Source: VXRN01 sp965116415
GTDB lineage: Bacteria; Chloroflexota; Dehalococcoidia; Lucifugimonadales; UBA1123
Length of the DNA: 64,000 nucleotides
NCBI GenBank assembly: GCA_965116415.1
Contig: OZ220693.1
Location: 930,001 to 994,000, forward strand
Reading direction: 5' to 3'
Shown: positions 26,059 through 34,700 of the stretch, in pieces
How the letters are laid out: each line of letters opens with the position of its first letter
How positions within the stretch are numbered: the first letter of the stretch is position 1
Made by a program: the position numbers and the translations under genes
The notes under the pieces: model-generated
Seen by the model: the letters and a program-made list of their open reading frames with translations, nothing else
The model's database searches: none
Told to the model about the DNA's origin: nothing

Positions 26059-28755
26059 ATGTTTCCGAGACTGTTATTCCCAGCAGCCTTAGTACTGGCT
26101 CTCGCGATCGCGTTTCAATTGCCCTCGGGGTTGTCGGAGGTCCACGCCGGGTCTGCACTGAACCTCACGGTGCGGAACGTGACCGGCGGACAGCCACTTA
26201 CTCCGCCTATAGCGGTCGTACTCGAGCCCGGCACGTCGATACTTCCTGAAAGCTCAGAGGAGTTGGACGGACTCGAAGAACTGGCCGAAGCAGGAGAGCA
26301 GGAGGCGTTGGCGGCCTCCCTGGCAGCTATTTCGGGTGTGAAGGAGGTGGTCTCCTTCGAGCCACCGCCGATACTTCCCGGTGAGGAACATACTGTATCC
26401 ATCACAACCGCCGAGCCGGGAGATCGCGTAAGCGTCATTACCATGCTCGCCTGCACCAACGACGCGATTGCGTATGGCAACGTAGTCGTTCCCGAAGACG
26501 GTGATCTCCCTGCCATGTCGTCAGGGCGCGTTTTGGATGCTGGGACCGAAGCCAACGGCGAGACGGAAGCCACGGTCGCCTGCTTCGGCCAGGAAGGCGG
26601 AGGCGTCTCCAACCTGGATGAGGCCGATGGCGAAGGAGTCATCGCTGACCACCCAGGCATAACCGGTGATGCCGACCTGACGTCGCAGCATGCCTGGCAG
26701 GGACCTGCCATGGAACTGGTGTTGACCGCCGGCGAAGATGGCGTGCCCGGATCCGTTGAGTTCGGAATTACGCTCCAGAACATGACGGCCGGCCAGCCGA
26801 TCACACCACCGGTGGTCGTGGTGCATGATCCGAATGTAGCCGTCTTCGACTACGTCAGCCCGACGGAGCTCGACGGCATCGACGACCTGGCTGAGGCGGG
26901 GGCACAAGGTGATCTGCTGGCGACGCTTCGCGCGACTCCCGGCGTAGTTCGTGCGTACGGACTGGACAGCGGTGGCCCGATTGGGCCCGGTGGAATCTAT
27001 GTTGAACCATCCCTCAGCGGCATCGAGGGTGCGGACGTGACCGTCGTCGGTATGCTTGCATGCACGAACGACGCCTACATCCGTGTTTCGGAGTCGCTGA
27101 ACGTCGTCAGAGGGAACCTCGTCGCGACAGGGCCGACCGCCGCGCTGGTGTTCGACTCTGGTTCGGAGGACAACGACGAGACTGTCGATACGGTGCCGTG
27201 CCTCGGTGGCGCGCCGGCTGCCATATCCGAGGGACTCGGAGAGGGCATGAGGGCTCCTCACGACGGCATAATCGGCGGCGCAGACCTGAGCGTCGAGACA
27301 CACGGATGGACAGAGGGCGAAGTCGCCTCGCTGTGGATCCACGGCCCTGTCAACGAAGACACCCTGGCACTGGACGTCACCGTGCGCAACGTGACCTCCG
27401 GTCAGCCGATAACCCCTCCAGTCGTAATCGTCCACACTGGAACGCTGGTGACTCTCCCCGCTGACTCGGCGTCGATACCCGGCTTTGAGACTCTGGCTGA
27501 GTCCGGAGATCCGGCCGGCCTGGCAGCCGGCATCACCGGGTTCCCAGGGGTGAAATCCGCTACGGTCATGGACGTATCCGGTCCGATTCCAGGTGGAGAG
27601 CAGGCGGTTGCCGGAAACATCCCGGCAGCGCCAGGTGACTTCATCAGCGTGATGGGGATGCTCGCCTGCACCAACGACGCGGTAGCGTTTGGAACGGCGA
27701 TCATCCCACCGCATGGCGGAACTCCGCTCATGTCTTCAGGCGCGGTCTATGACGCCGGTACCGAGCTCAACGACGAAGCCGAAGCGACCGTGCCCTGTCT
27801 CGGTGGCGAGGGAGTATCCGCCGCTGGTGGCGAAGGAGTTGTAGCCGTCCATCAGGGTATCGAGGGAAACGCCGACCTGGGAACTGAGGCCTACGACTGG
27901 GACGGCCCCGCAATCGAGATCTTCGTGACCTCGGCGGGAGTTGCCGCACCGGAGGCGGTCGACTTCGGACTCACTCTTGAGAATTTGACGGTCGGCCAGC
28001 CGATAACGCCGCCTGTGGTTGTCGTCCACGATCCCAACGTCGGTGTATTCGAATACACGAGCCCGACGGAGCTCGACGGAATAGACGATCTATCCGAGAG
28101 CGGAGCACAGGACGACCTATTGGCAACGCTCAGCGTGGTACCCGGTGTGGTGCGCGCGTACGGGTTGGACACCGGCGGCCCCATCCTGCCTGGGGCGTCT
28201 TACACTGAGCCGGTGCTGCACGGCATCGAGGGCGCAGATGTAACGGTGGTAGGCATGTTCGCCTGCACCAACGATGCGTACGTCCGGGCATCGCAGACTC
28301 TGGCGGTCATCGGCGGAGAGCTGTTCCCGGCGCTTCCTGACACAGCGCTCGTGTTCGACTCCGGCGCTGAATTCAATGAAGAACTGGCCGCGACAGTGCC
28401 ATGTCTCGGCGGAGGTCCTGCCGCGATATCCGAGGGATTGAGTGAAGGCAGCCGGTCTGTCCATCCCGGCATCTCAGGCGTGGCTGACCTGAGCCAGGAG
28501 ATTCACGGATGGACCAGCGAGACGACCGCGCTCCTGTTCATCCACGGTCCCGTTCAGGAGGAGCCTGCACCGGCGCCCGCTCCAATACCCGAACCTGAGG
28601 CGGCAGAGCTGCCCGCAACGGGGGACTTCGCAGCGTCCGGCACGCCGCTCCTGATAGTAGGGCTGATCGGCATGTTGACGGCTACTGCGGGCTTCGCCAC
28701 TATCTTTGGCGGGCTCCGCAGACCCAGGGCGAGGCAGCGCATCAAGCAGGATTGA
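26059..28755 (+). CDS. Secreted surface protein with four spondin-like modules and an LPATG anchor
   Basis: 898 residues. A signal peptide covers about 1-31. Four related modules follow (about 34-223, 234-428, 437-624, 634-830). Each starts with a strand like VRNVTxGQPITPPVVVVH, has a GMLACTNDA block and a second Cys in a VPCLG-type block, and ends with HPGIxGxADL. These features resemble the spondin_N fold. Modules 1 and 3 are alike and modules 2 and 4 are very alike (ABAB), indicating duplication of a two-module unit. A Pro/Ala/Glu-rich linker leads to LPATG (851-855), a hydrophobic segment and a basic tail, a sortase-type sorting signal. Function is unknown; adhesion or matrix binding is a guess. 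GGAGG lies six bases before ATG. Confidence 0.8.
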   Translation: MFPRLLFPAALVLALAIAFQLPSGLSEVHAGSALNLTVRNVTGGQPLTPPIAVVLEPGTSILPESSEELDGLEELAEAGEQEALAASLAAISGVKEVVSFEPPPILPGEEHTVSITTAEPGDRVSVITMLACTNDAIAYGNVVVPEDGDLPAMSSGRVLDAGTEANGETEATVACFGQEGGGVSNLDEADGEGVIADHPGITGDADLTSQHAWQGPAMELVLTAGEDGVPGSVEFGITLQNMTAGQPITPPVVVVHDPNVAVFDYVSPTELDGIDDLAEAGAQGDLLATLRATPGVVRAYGLDSGGPIGPGGIYVEPSLSGIEGADVTVVGMLACTNDAYIRVSESLNVVRGNLVATGPTAALVFDSGSEDNDETVDTVPCLGGAPAAISEGLGEGMRAPHDGIIGGADLSVETHGWTEGEVASLWIHGPVNEDTLALDVTVRNVTSGQPITPPVVIVHTGTLVTLPADSASIPGFETLAESGDPAGLAAGITGFPGVKSATVMDVSGPIPGGEQAVAGNIPAAPGDFISVMGMLACTNDAVAFGTAIIPPHGGTPLMSSGAVYDAGTELNDEAEATVPCLGGEGVSAAGGEGVVAVHQGIEGNADLGTEAYDWDGPAIEIFVTSAGVAAPEAVDFGLTLENLTVGQPITPPVVVVHDPNVGVFEYTSPTELDGIDDLSESGAQDDLLATLSVVPGVVRAYGLDTGGPILPGASYTEPVLHGIEGADVTVVGMFACTNDAYVRASQTLAVIGGELFPALPDTALVFDSGAEFNEELAATVPCLGGGPAAISEGLSEGSRSVHPGISGVADLSQEIHGWTSETTALLFIHGPVQEEPAPAPAPIPEPEAAELPATGDFAASGTPLLIVGLIGMLTATAGFATIFGGLRRPRARQRIKQD

Positions 28756-28782
28756 GGCCCAACGCCAGGGCGAGACCTGCCA

Positions 28783-28844
28783 AGCCGCCCAGCGCCTCCT
28801 TCGGCAGTATTTTAGGACTGTCTACGAGGAGGGGTTGGGCGGCT
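28783..28844 (+). terminator. Probable terminator hairpin after the surface-protein gene
   Basis: AGCCGCCCA (28783-28791) pairs with TGGGCGGCT (28836-28844), and CCTCCT (28795-28800) with AGGAGG (28827-28832), followed by CCTTTCTGTCT. The U-tract is weak. Confidence 0.5.
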
Positions 28845-28870
28845 CCTTTCTGTCTCAGCAATTCAGTACA

Positions 28871-29017
28871 CGTCTTCGAGACCCTGTGTCAATCTGGTAG
28901 GTGATCGGTCCGTAGGGGCGTCCCTTGTGGGCACGCTGACCAACACGGGCAACCACTCGCCGTGGCGAGCCCCTACATACATTTGACCGACTGAATTGAC
29001 ACAGTCTCCGTCTTCGA
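28871..29017. mobile_element. Miniature transposable element (MITE), copy 1, with 9-bp target duplications
   Basis: The element is 28880-29008 (129 bp). It is bordered by the direct repeat CGTCTTCGA at 28871-28879 and 29009-29017. Its ends are inverted: GACCCTGTGTCAAT at the left and, read inward, GAGACTGTGTCAAT at the right. Internally GTAGGGGC is inverted again. It has no coding capacity. Copy 2 is at 62253-62390 and differs by about eight substitutions and one 9-base insertion. Confidence 0.85.
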
Positions 29018-29024
29018 CGTTCAA

Positions 29025-29058
29025 TTGACCCAGCGTGTCGGCATACGTATCCTAATAT
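29025..29058 (+). promoter_or_regulatory. Predicted tRNA-Gly promoter
   Basis: TTGACC (29025-29030), 17 bases, TATCCT (29048-29053), overlapping TAATAT (29053-29058). The start of the tRNA follows within eight bases. Confidence 0.45.
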
Positions 29059-29065
29059 GTAGTGA

Positions 29066-29140
29066 GCGGGAGTAGCTCAGCGGTAGAGTTCCTGCCTTCC
29101 AAGCAGGCTGTCGCCGGTTCGAATCCGGTCTCCCGCTCCA
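29066..29140 (+). tRNA. tRNA-Gly (anticodon TCC)
   Basis: Acceptor GCGGGAG pairs with CTCCCGC. The D arm is GCTCAGCGGTAGAGT, the anticodon stem CCTGC/GCAGG carries loop CTTCCAA, and the T arm is CCGGTTCGAATCCGG. The discriminator T is followed by an encoded CCA (29138-29140). It reads GGA and GGG codons. The hairpin repeat begins at the very next base. Confidence 0.97.
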
Positions 29141-29155
29141 CCAGCTTAAAGCTGG
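29141..29155. repeat. Recurrent hairpin element, copy 3 (directly after tRNA-Gly)
   Basis: CCAGC-TTAAA-GCTGG starting one base after the encoded CCA of tRNA-Gly and followed by ACATGTAAGG. It lies between the tRNA and the mutarotase-like gene. Confidence 0.85.
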
Positions 29156-29176
29156 ACATGTAAGGCGGCTGTTGGA

Positions 29177-29587
29177 GTGTCTTCCCACAGAAACTCCGCT
29201 CCGTGCCTGTCCCCCAACTGGCACTCGCTCAACCACGCTGCTGCACCTAAGCGGGAGAGAACCATCAAGCGCGTCGGATTCCTTCTCAAGGTAAAGGAAG
29301 AACTCCTCCCTGAATACACCGAGCATCACCAGGCGGTTTGGCCGGAGATGCTGGATGCCTTGCGAAGAAACGGATGGCGGAACTACTCGCTTTTCGCTCG
29401 TCCTGACGGTCTGCTGTTCGGGTACTTCGAGGCAGACGAGGACTTCCAGGCCTCGCTCGATGGCATGTCCACCGAAGAAGTAAATGCGCGCTGGCAGGAG
29501 TTCATGGCGCCGTACTTCGAGATCCCGGAGGGCGACCTGCCCGACCAGATGATGCTTGAGCTAAAAGAGGTCTTCCACACCGATTAA
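29177..29587 (+). CDS. L-rhamnose mutarotase-like protein
   Basis: At most 136 residues. From IKRVGFLLKVKEELL onward the sequence fits the RhaM/DUF718 family (about 105 residues), including EYTEHHQAVWPEML with the family His and Trp, and WRNYSLFARPDGLLFGYFE. These enzymes interconvert the anomers of L-rhamnose or related sugars. The start is uncertain. GTG 29177 would add about 30 residues without family similarity. No ATG, GTG or TTG lies near the family start, but an ATC at the expected place follows GGGAGAGAACC. The neighbouring SDR and sugar-acid genes suggest sugar catabolism. Confidence 0.75.
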   Translation: MSSHRNSAPCLSPNWHSLNHAAAPKRERTIKRVGFLLKVKEELLPEYTEHHQAVWPEMLDALRRNGWRNYSLFARPDGLLFGYFEADEDFQASLDGMSTEEVNARWQEFMAPYFEIPEGDLPDQMMLELKEVFHTD

Positions 29588-29620
29588 GCCAGTAAGAGGT
29601 TGCCAAAGCGCCAGACTTGC

Positions 29621-29678
29621 GTTCGTCCTGAGCTTGTCGAAGGACGGTTCATGGTTCGACAAGCTCACCACGAACGAT
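29621..29678. repeat. REP-C inverted repeat (full copy)
   Basis: GTTCGTCCTGAGCTTGTCGAA at the left is largely inverted as TTCGACAAGCTC ... CGAACGAT at the right, forming a long hairpin. A half copy is at 40771-40800. Confidence 0.85.
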
Positions 29679-29701
29679 CTTCTCTGACTAAGGAGTACGG
29701 A

Positions 29702-30466
29702 ATGAGACTCGAAGGCAAGGTCGCGATAGTAACCGGCGGCGCGGCGGGCATAGGCAGGGCCATCTGCGAGCTGTTCGCCTCAGAAGGCGCAAAGGTCGTC
29801 GTCGCAGATATCGACACTGATGGTGGCCAGAAGACCGTGGACCTCATCGGCGACGCAGGCGGCACGTCGACTTTCGTGGCCACAGACGTGTCCAATGAGT
29901 CCGAAGTCAAGAGCCTGGCCGAAGCCGCCATCGAGGCCTACGGCAAACTGAACGTCCTGGTGAACGACGCCGCAGCGTTCGTGTTCGGCACCGTCGAGCA
30001 GGCAACGGATGCCGACTGGCAGCGCGTGCTGGGCGTAAACGTGCTGGGACCCACGTACACGGTCAAACACGTGCTGCCCCACATGCGCAATGCCGGGGGC
30101 GGCTCGATCGTGAACGTAGCGTCAGTGTCGAGCTTCATCGCCCAGCCCGCGTTCGTTCCGTACAACACGTCCAAGGGGGCGTTGCTTCAGCTCACGCGCT
30201 GCCTGGCACTGGACCTCGCGCCAGACAACATCCGGGTCAACTGCGTCTGCCCCGGAGCGATTCTGACTCAGGCTACCGAGCTGCACCGCCAGTTCACGGG
30301 CGAGGAGCGTGAGCAGTTCCTCGCGGACGCGGCAAACTCCAACTTCATGAAGCGATTCGGCCAGCCCAGGGAGATCGCCTACGGCGCGCTGTTCCTGGCG
30401 TCAGACGAGTCGTCATTCATGACGGGTCAGCCCCTCGTGATAGACGGAGGGGCGACCGCCCAGTAG
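29702..30466 (+). CDS. Short-chain dehydrogenase/reductase (SDR)
   Basis: 254 residues, a classical SDR. The nucleotide site is VTGGAAGIGRAICELF, VADID suggests NAD preference through the acidic residue after strand 2, and the catalytic set is NVASVSSF with YNTSK (Ser, Tyr, Lys). The C-terminal part has NCVCPGAI and the end VIDGGATAQ. The substrate is unknown. ATG 29702 follows AAGGAG by six bases; an open frame back to 29600 only translates the REP-C repeat. It may act with the mutarotase-like protein upstream. Confidence 0.9.
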   Translation: MRLEGKVAIVTGGAAGIGRAICELFASEGAKVVVADIDTDGGQKTVDLIGDAGGTSTFVATDVSNESEVKSLAEAAIEAYGKLNVLVNDAAAFVFGTVEQATDADWQRVLGVNVLGPTYTVKHVLPHMRNAGGGSIVNVASVSSFIAQPAFVPYNTSKGALLQLTRCLALDLAPDNIRVNCVCPGAILTQATELHRQFTGEEREQFLADAANSNFMKRFGQPREIAYGALFLASDESSFMTGQPLVIDGGATAQ

Positions 30467-30487
30467 GAACGGTCAAATTTCTCAGAG

Positions 30488-31435
30488 CTAACCGATCCGA
30501 TAACCGCCGTTGGTCCTGTGGTCGGAGTTTGGCATCTCCGTTGAGAACGCCGAGTAGTACGCGGGTTTGCTGCGCCTGACACTATCTGCCGGCTCGGGCG
30601 TATCGTCGAACCCAGGACTTGGGTTTGGGCTGATACGCTCGTCGCTCCGGGCATGAATGAAGGCCGGTCTGGCGCTCATTGCCGGAGCCCCGTTGGGCCT
30701 CACGGGAGGAGCCGAACCGCGTCCTGCAGCTCTCGGCTCGAACACCATTCCCGTTCCGGCAGCCCCGAACTGAGGCCCGGTGACCGGCCTTGCTGCTTCA
30801 GGCTTCGGCTGAGCTCTCCGTTCCCTTAGGGAACTTCGCCTGTTCCTGAAGTAGGTGAAGACCCCCGATGTCATCCTGAGCAGGAGTTCCAGCGAGACTA
30901 CGAATGCGAGGTAGTAAGCCAGGGAGATCACAGTCTCCCACTGAAGGGCAACCTCTCTTACACTCTCGGTCGATTCAACGAGTCGAATCACCGAGTTGTC
31001 GATCAGCATGATGCCAAGCAAGGCAAACGGGAGAATCTTGGAGATGTCTGTCGCAAGCGCGTCCTTATAGTACGAGCATATCCGTATGGCTCCCACGACT
31101 CCCATGGCAACGAGCATCACAACTTCAATCGTCTGATTCCTGCTCAGGAAGTAGAGCAGCACTGCCATGATGAAGAACCAGAAGAACACGAACACCGGAT
31201 AGAGCATCAGGCACTTGACCGTGTAGAAGATTACGCTGACGGTCTTTCTCAGCGCCGGTCGTTTGGCCTGATTGTGCTTCTGGAGGTCCAGCGTGAAGAT
31301 GTCCTTCCGCGCCAGGAACCTGTAGAAGTTGAATACGAACACACCGTAAACGGTAATGCCTCCGATGATCAGCGCGAGTGGGCCGAGGATAGCCAGCGCT
31401 TCGGCTAGGTCGATAGTCAACTGGGGAAATACCAT
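30488..31435 (-). CDS. Hypothetical multi-pass membrane protein
   Basis: 315 residues, not recognised. Residues 1-190 contain about five hydrophobic helices (for example LAILGPLALIIGGITVYGVF, then LMLYPVFVFFWFFIMAVLLYF). The last 110 residues are Pro/Arg/Ser-rich and probably disordered and cytoplasmic. No catalytic motif is evident. It is transcribed in the same direction as DUF2277 and the DUF2298 gene, with a gap of about 105 bases, so membership in their operon is possible but unproven. Confidence 0.7.
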   Translation of the reverse strand: MVFPQLTIDLAEALAILGPLALIIGGITVYGVFVFNFYRFLARKDIFTLDLQKHNQAKRPALRKTVSVIFYTVKCLMLYPVFVFFWFFIMAVLLYFLSRNQTIEVVMLVAMGVVGAIRICSYYKDALATDISKILPFALLGIMLIDNSVIRLVESTESVREVALQWETVISLAYYLAFVVSLELLLRMTSGVFTYFRNRRSSLRERRAQPKPEAARPVTGPQFGAAGTGMVFEPRAAGRGSAPPVRPNGAPAMSARPAFIHARSDERISPNPSPGFDDTPEPADSVRRSKPAYYSAFSTEMPNSDHRTNGGYRIG

Positions 31436-31540
31436 GGCAAGTCTCTCGCGCGGATTGAGTGTGTCTGATGCAATGGTAGGAACACACGAAGCTGCGAGGC
31501 TAGCGATATTTGGTAATGGGGTTGACCAAAACTGGATCCG

Positions 31541-31762
31541 TCAGGACGGACGAGGTGACGCGCCCCTTACCTTCAAAGAATTCAGAAGAGTCCTGGATGC
31601 GGCAGCGATTTCGTCCACCGCCTGATCGAACACTTCCTCGTTGGCCCTGGACGGCTTGCGATAGCCGCTGATCTTGCGAACAAACTGGAGCGCGGCCTCA
31701 CTGATCTCATCGTCAGTGGCCGGACGCTCCGAGTACCTAAGCTGTTTGATGCTCCTGCACAT
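31541..31762 (-). CDS. DUF2277 family protein
   Basis: 73 residues. The start MCRSIKQLRYSERPAT and the body EISEAALQFVRKISGYRKPS are those of the small DUF2277 family, which has no assigned function. The conserved MCRSIK start with Cys2 is intact. It lies 18 bases downstream of the giant DUF2298 gene on the same strand. Confidence 0.85.
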   Translation of the reverse strand: MCRSIKQLRYSERPATDDEISEAALQFVRKISGYRKPSRANEEVFDQAVDEIAAASRTLLNSLKVRGASPRPS

Positions 31763-31780
31763 GGTCTTCTTCCCTCTGAC

Positions 31781-34700
31781 TCAGCCCTTGAATTCGTAGA
31801 CGGTTACGTTGTCTGTGTGGAACACAGGGGTCAGGTGTGACCTCAGCTCATCGTCGAACTTAGCGATGCCGTGCTCTGGGTAGTACAGTCGCTCGACCTG
31901 TCCCAGATAGACGTACTTCACGCCATATCGAGTGAGCAGGTCGATGGCTTCAGACGGTCGGGCCGTTGAGTATATCCGGTCCACGTCCCGGATTCGTCCG
32001 TCGACCTGGTGTCGATAGTCCCATCGCTGCTGCTGCTGGTGCCAGCGCCATCCGACGACGCTGGGAAGCCCGGTATGAATCGAGACCCTTCCACCCCATC
32101 GATACAGCGGGGTGTTGGCCTCGAGGATTACCGGCGAGCCCTGCACGTTCTCTCTCAGCCAGTGTACCCCTTCGAGGTCTGCCTCAAGGTCAATCGCCCC
32201 CTCCCGGTCAAGGTATGTCGTGCCCGGAACATAGGCCAGGCCATCGAGAGTCAGCGGGACATTGTCTGTATCGAATCGGTCCCGAAGCCTGTCCTGTGTG
32301 CCAAGCACCGTGAACACGGCGGCGCAGACCACGAGCACTGCAACACCGCCCACCCATGCACGACGGAATTTCAATCCCTGAGCCGACGCGTCGAGTAGAG
32401 AAGTAGTCATGCGCCACACGAGATACGCAGACCCCAGAGCGAGGAGCACCCAGACCTGCATGTAGAACTTGAAAACGCTGTTCATCCTGTCGATGTCGCC
32501 CTCCACCCTGACGAAGTCGAGGCCGATGATAATGGCGAGCGCGGTACCTATCACGAGTGCGACGAATGCAACTGCCGGCGCCCCTCTAGTAGTCCGTTCA
32601 ACCAGAGCCCTGAGGCCCACGACAGCGGTCAGAGTCAGCAGCACACCGGCGAACGCAACAGTTCCCCAGCCTGAACCTGAGAGGAGCGAGGTCAGCAGGA
32701 ACCCCATTAGCAGTGCGCCAGAAACGAAGGTGAGAACCAGGGCAGGACCGATGTGGACACTAAGTCCTGACACCGAAGCCGAGTCCGGTACCACATCGCC
32801 TGCGAGAGCACGGGTTAGTGATCCCGAGCCACTCAGGACTCCATTCCATGCCCTCGACAGCCAGTCGCGTAGTTCCCATAGCAGATACGACCCGATCACG
32901 AATGTGAACAGTCCGAATATGGCCAGGAACTGCCACAGCGTGGTCTGGTTGGTGGTTCGCTCGATACCGAGGAAGAAGGTCTCGTTGGTCACGTGGAACG
33001 GCAGGAAGACTACGAGACCAACTGCCAGTACCAGGCCCGACTTGACAGCAGTCCTGAAGATCACGCCTCCTGAGATGCCTCCCTGGGCCAGGTACTCGCC
33101 AAGTCCAATTGCCGCGAACCCGAACAGCAGGTACGTCGGATAATCCCAGGTGTTCAGGAGCCGGAGAGCGCCTATTGATACACTCAGGATCATCAGCGTG
33201 AGCAGATGTCCGGAGCTCCATACGTCACGAAGAGTTCGACTTTGTGCCAGTCCGAATACCACTGATGCGGACAGTCCTATGCACAGCAGCGTGAACGGCA
33301 GGGCCCACAGGTGAGCGTGAGGGTCGGCGAAGAGGAACGTGAAGTACGGGAACTCGGTGATCTCGTGGCCGGGAGGATCGGGAGGCATCATACGACTGGA
33401 GCGCCAGAAGTCGAACTCGCCTACCGGGACCCCATTCACCAGCGCCTTCCATGCAGACTGGGCGACCTGAATCGCGCCGTCCAGATTGCCAATGACCGTG
33501 ACGAATGCAAGGCCGACGAGTCCCGCAATCACGGGAGACATGCCGGCAGGCTCACCCCTGGAGCTTCTGACCCACGAGACGAGCGTATAGACGACTGAGT
33601 ACGAGAGCGCGGCAGTCATCGCGAAGAAGGTCGGCACGGCGAGATTGACGGCGATCTCAGGGACGATGCCCGTCAGGTGAATCAAGGTGGAGACCAGGAA
33701 CTGCCCCCAGTAGTAGTAGTTGAGATATCCACCAGAGAACCACGGGTCGAAGGGCGGCATGTAGACCGACTTCATCACGGCGTTCAGGTAAGCCATGTCC
33801 ATCGGCTTTTCGCCGCCGCGGTACGGGTGCCACAGGTCCGGGTTTGCCATTCGGATGGCAACGAAGGCCAAGAAAGCGACGAGGAAGATTACCTCCGCCA
33901 TCGCGATCGTCTTCCAGCGTCGTTTGAAGAATTGGAGGATTTCACCGCGATTGGCAATCAGCAGCACAGCGTTGACGGCCGCGACTGCCAGTAGAGCCAC
34001 CAGCACCGTGGACCGGGTGAAGGTCATCAGCTCGAGGCTCGCAAGTAGCCAGGTCGCCAGGCCGACAATCAGCAAGCCCAGGGCCTTGGACATCAGCCAG
34101 CCCCGATCTGCAAGTGGCCTGAAGACAGTGAACGCGAGAGGTGCGGACGACAGCGCAATCACCTGGACGACGACAAGCCAGAGCAACGCTGGAGCCTGTC
34201 CGGCGACTCCGCCAGTGTCGACGATCTCGCTCCAGGTCCCGCCTGCCTGACGGTCAGCGGACTCCTCAGGGGTCAGCATCAGTTGCCGCCCAGAGGGAGG
34301 AGGGTCCAGCACGGCGAGCGGATTGACCACCGGGTATCCGCCTGAGCCCTCTTCAATCCGACGCATGATCTCGTCAGCGTCGAGTCGCTCGGAGTTGCGG
34401 AAGACGAGCACCTTGGGATGGTCGTAGACGGAGAAGCTCTCGTCGGCATAGCCGAGGTTGATCGAGACTGGGTGTGGTCTCGCCCCAGTCAGCCTCCCTG
34501 GAGGCGGCAAGTCCGGCCGCTCAAAAGTCTCGTCAACAAACCCGACACCCAGCAGATTTGGATACGACGTGAAGTGAGCATCCAGCGTGTAGCCAAGGTC
34601 GCCGCTGAAGAGCTGGCGGTAGTACTCCCTGCTGACCGGATAGCGGTCCGGCAGCCTGGAGACCGTGCCGTAAAGACGGTTGCTGTAGAGCGTGATGTAG

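Noticed and set aside
26521..27714. 397-codon minus-strand frame across the spondin-like gene
   Set aside because: Shadow of a repetitive coding region; no start signal and no family resemblance.
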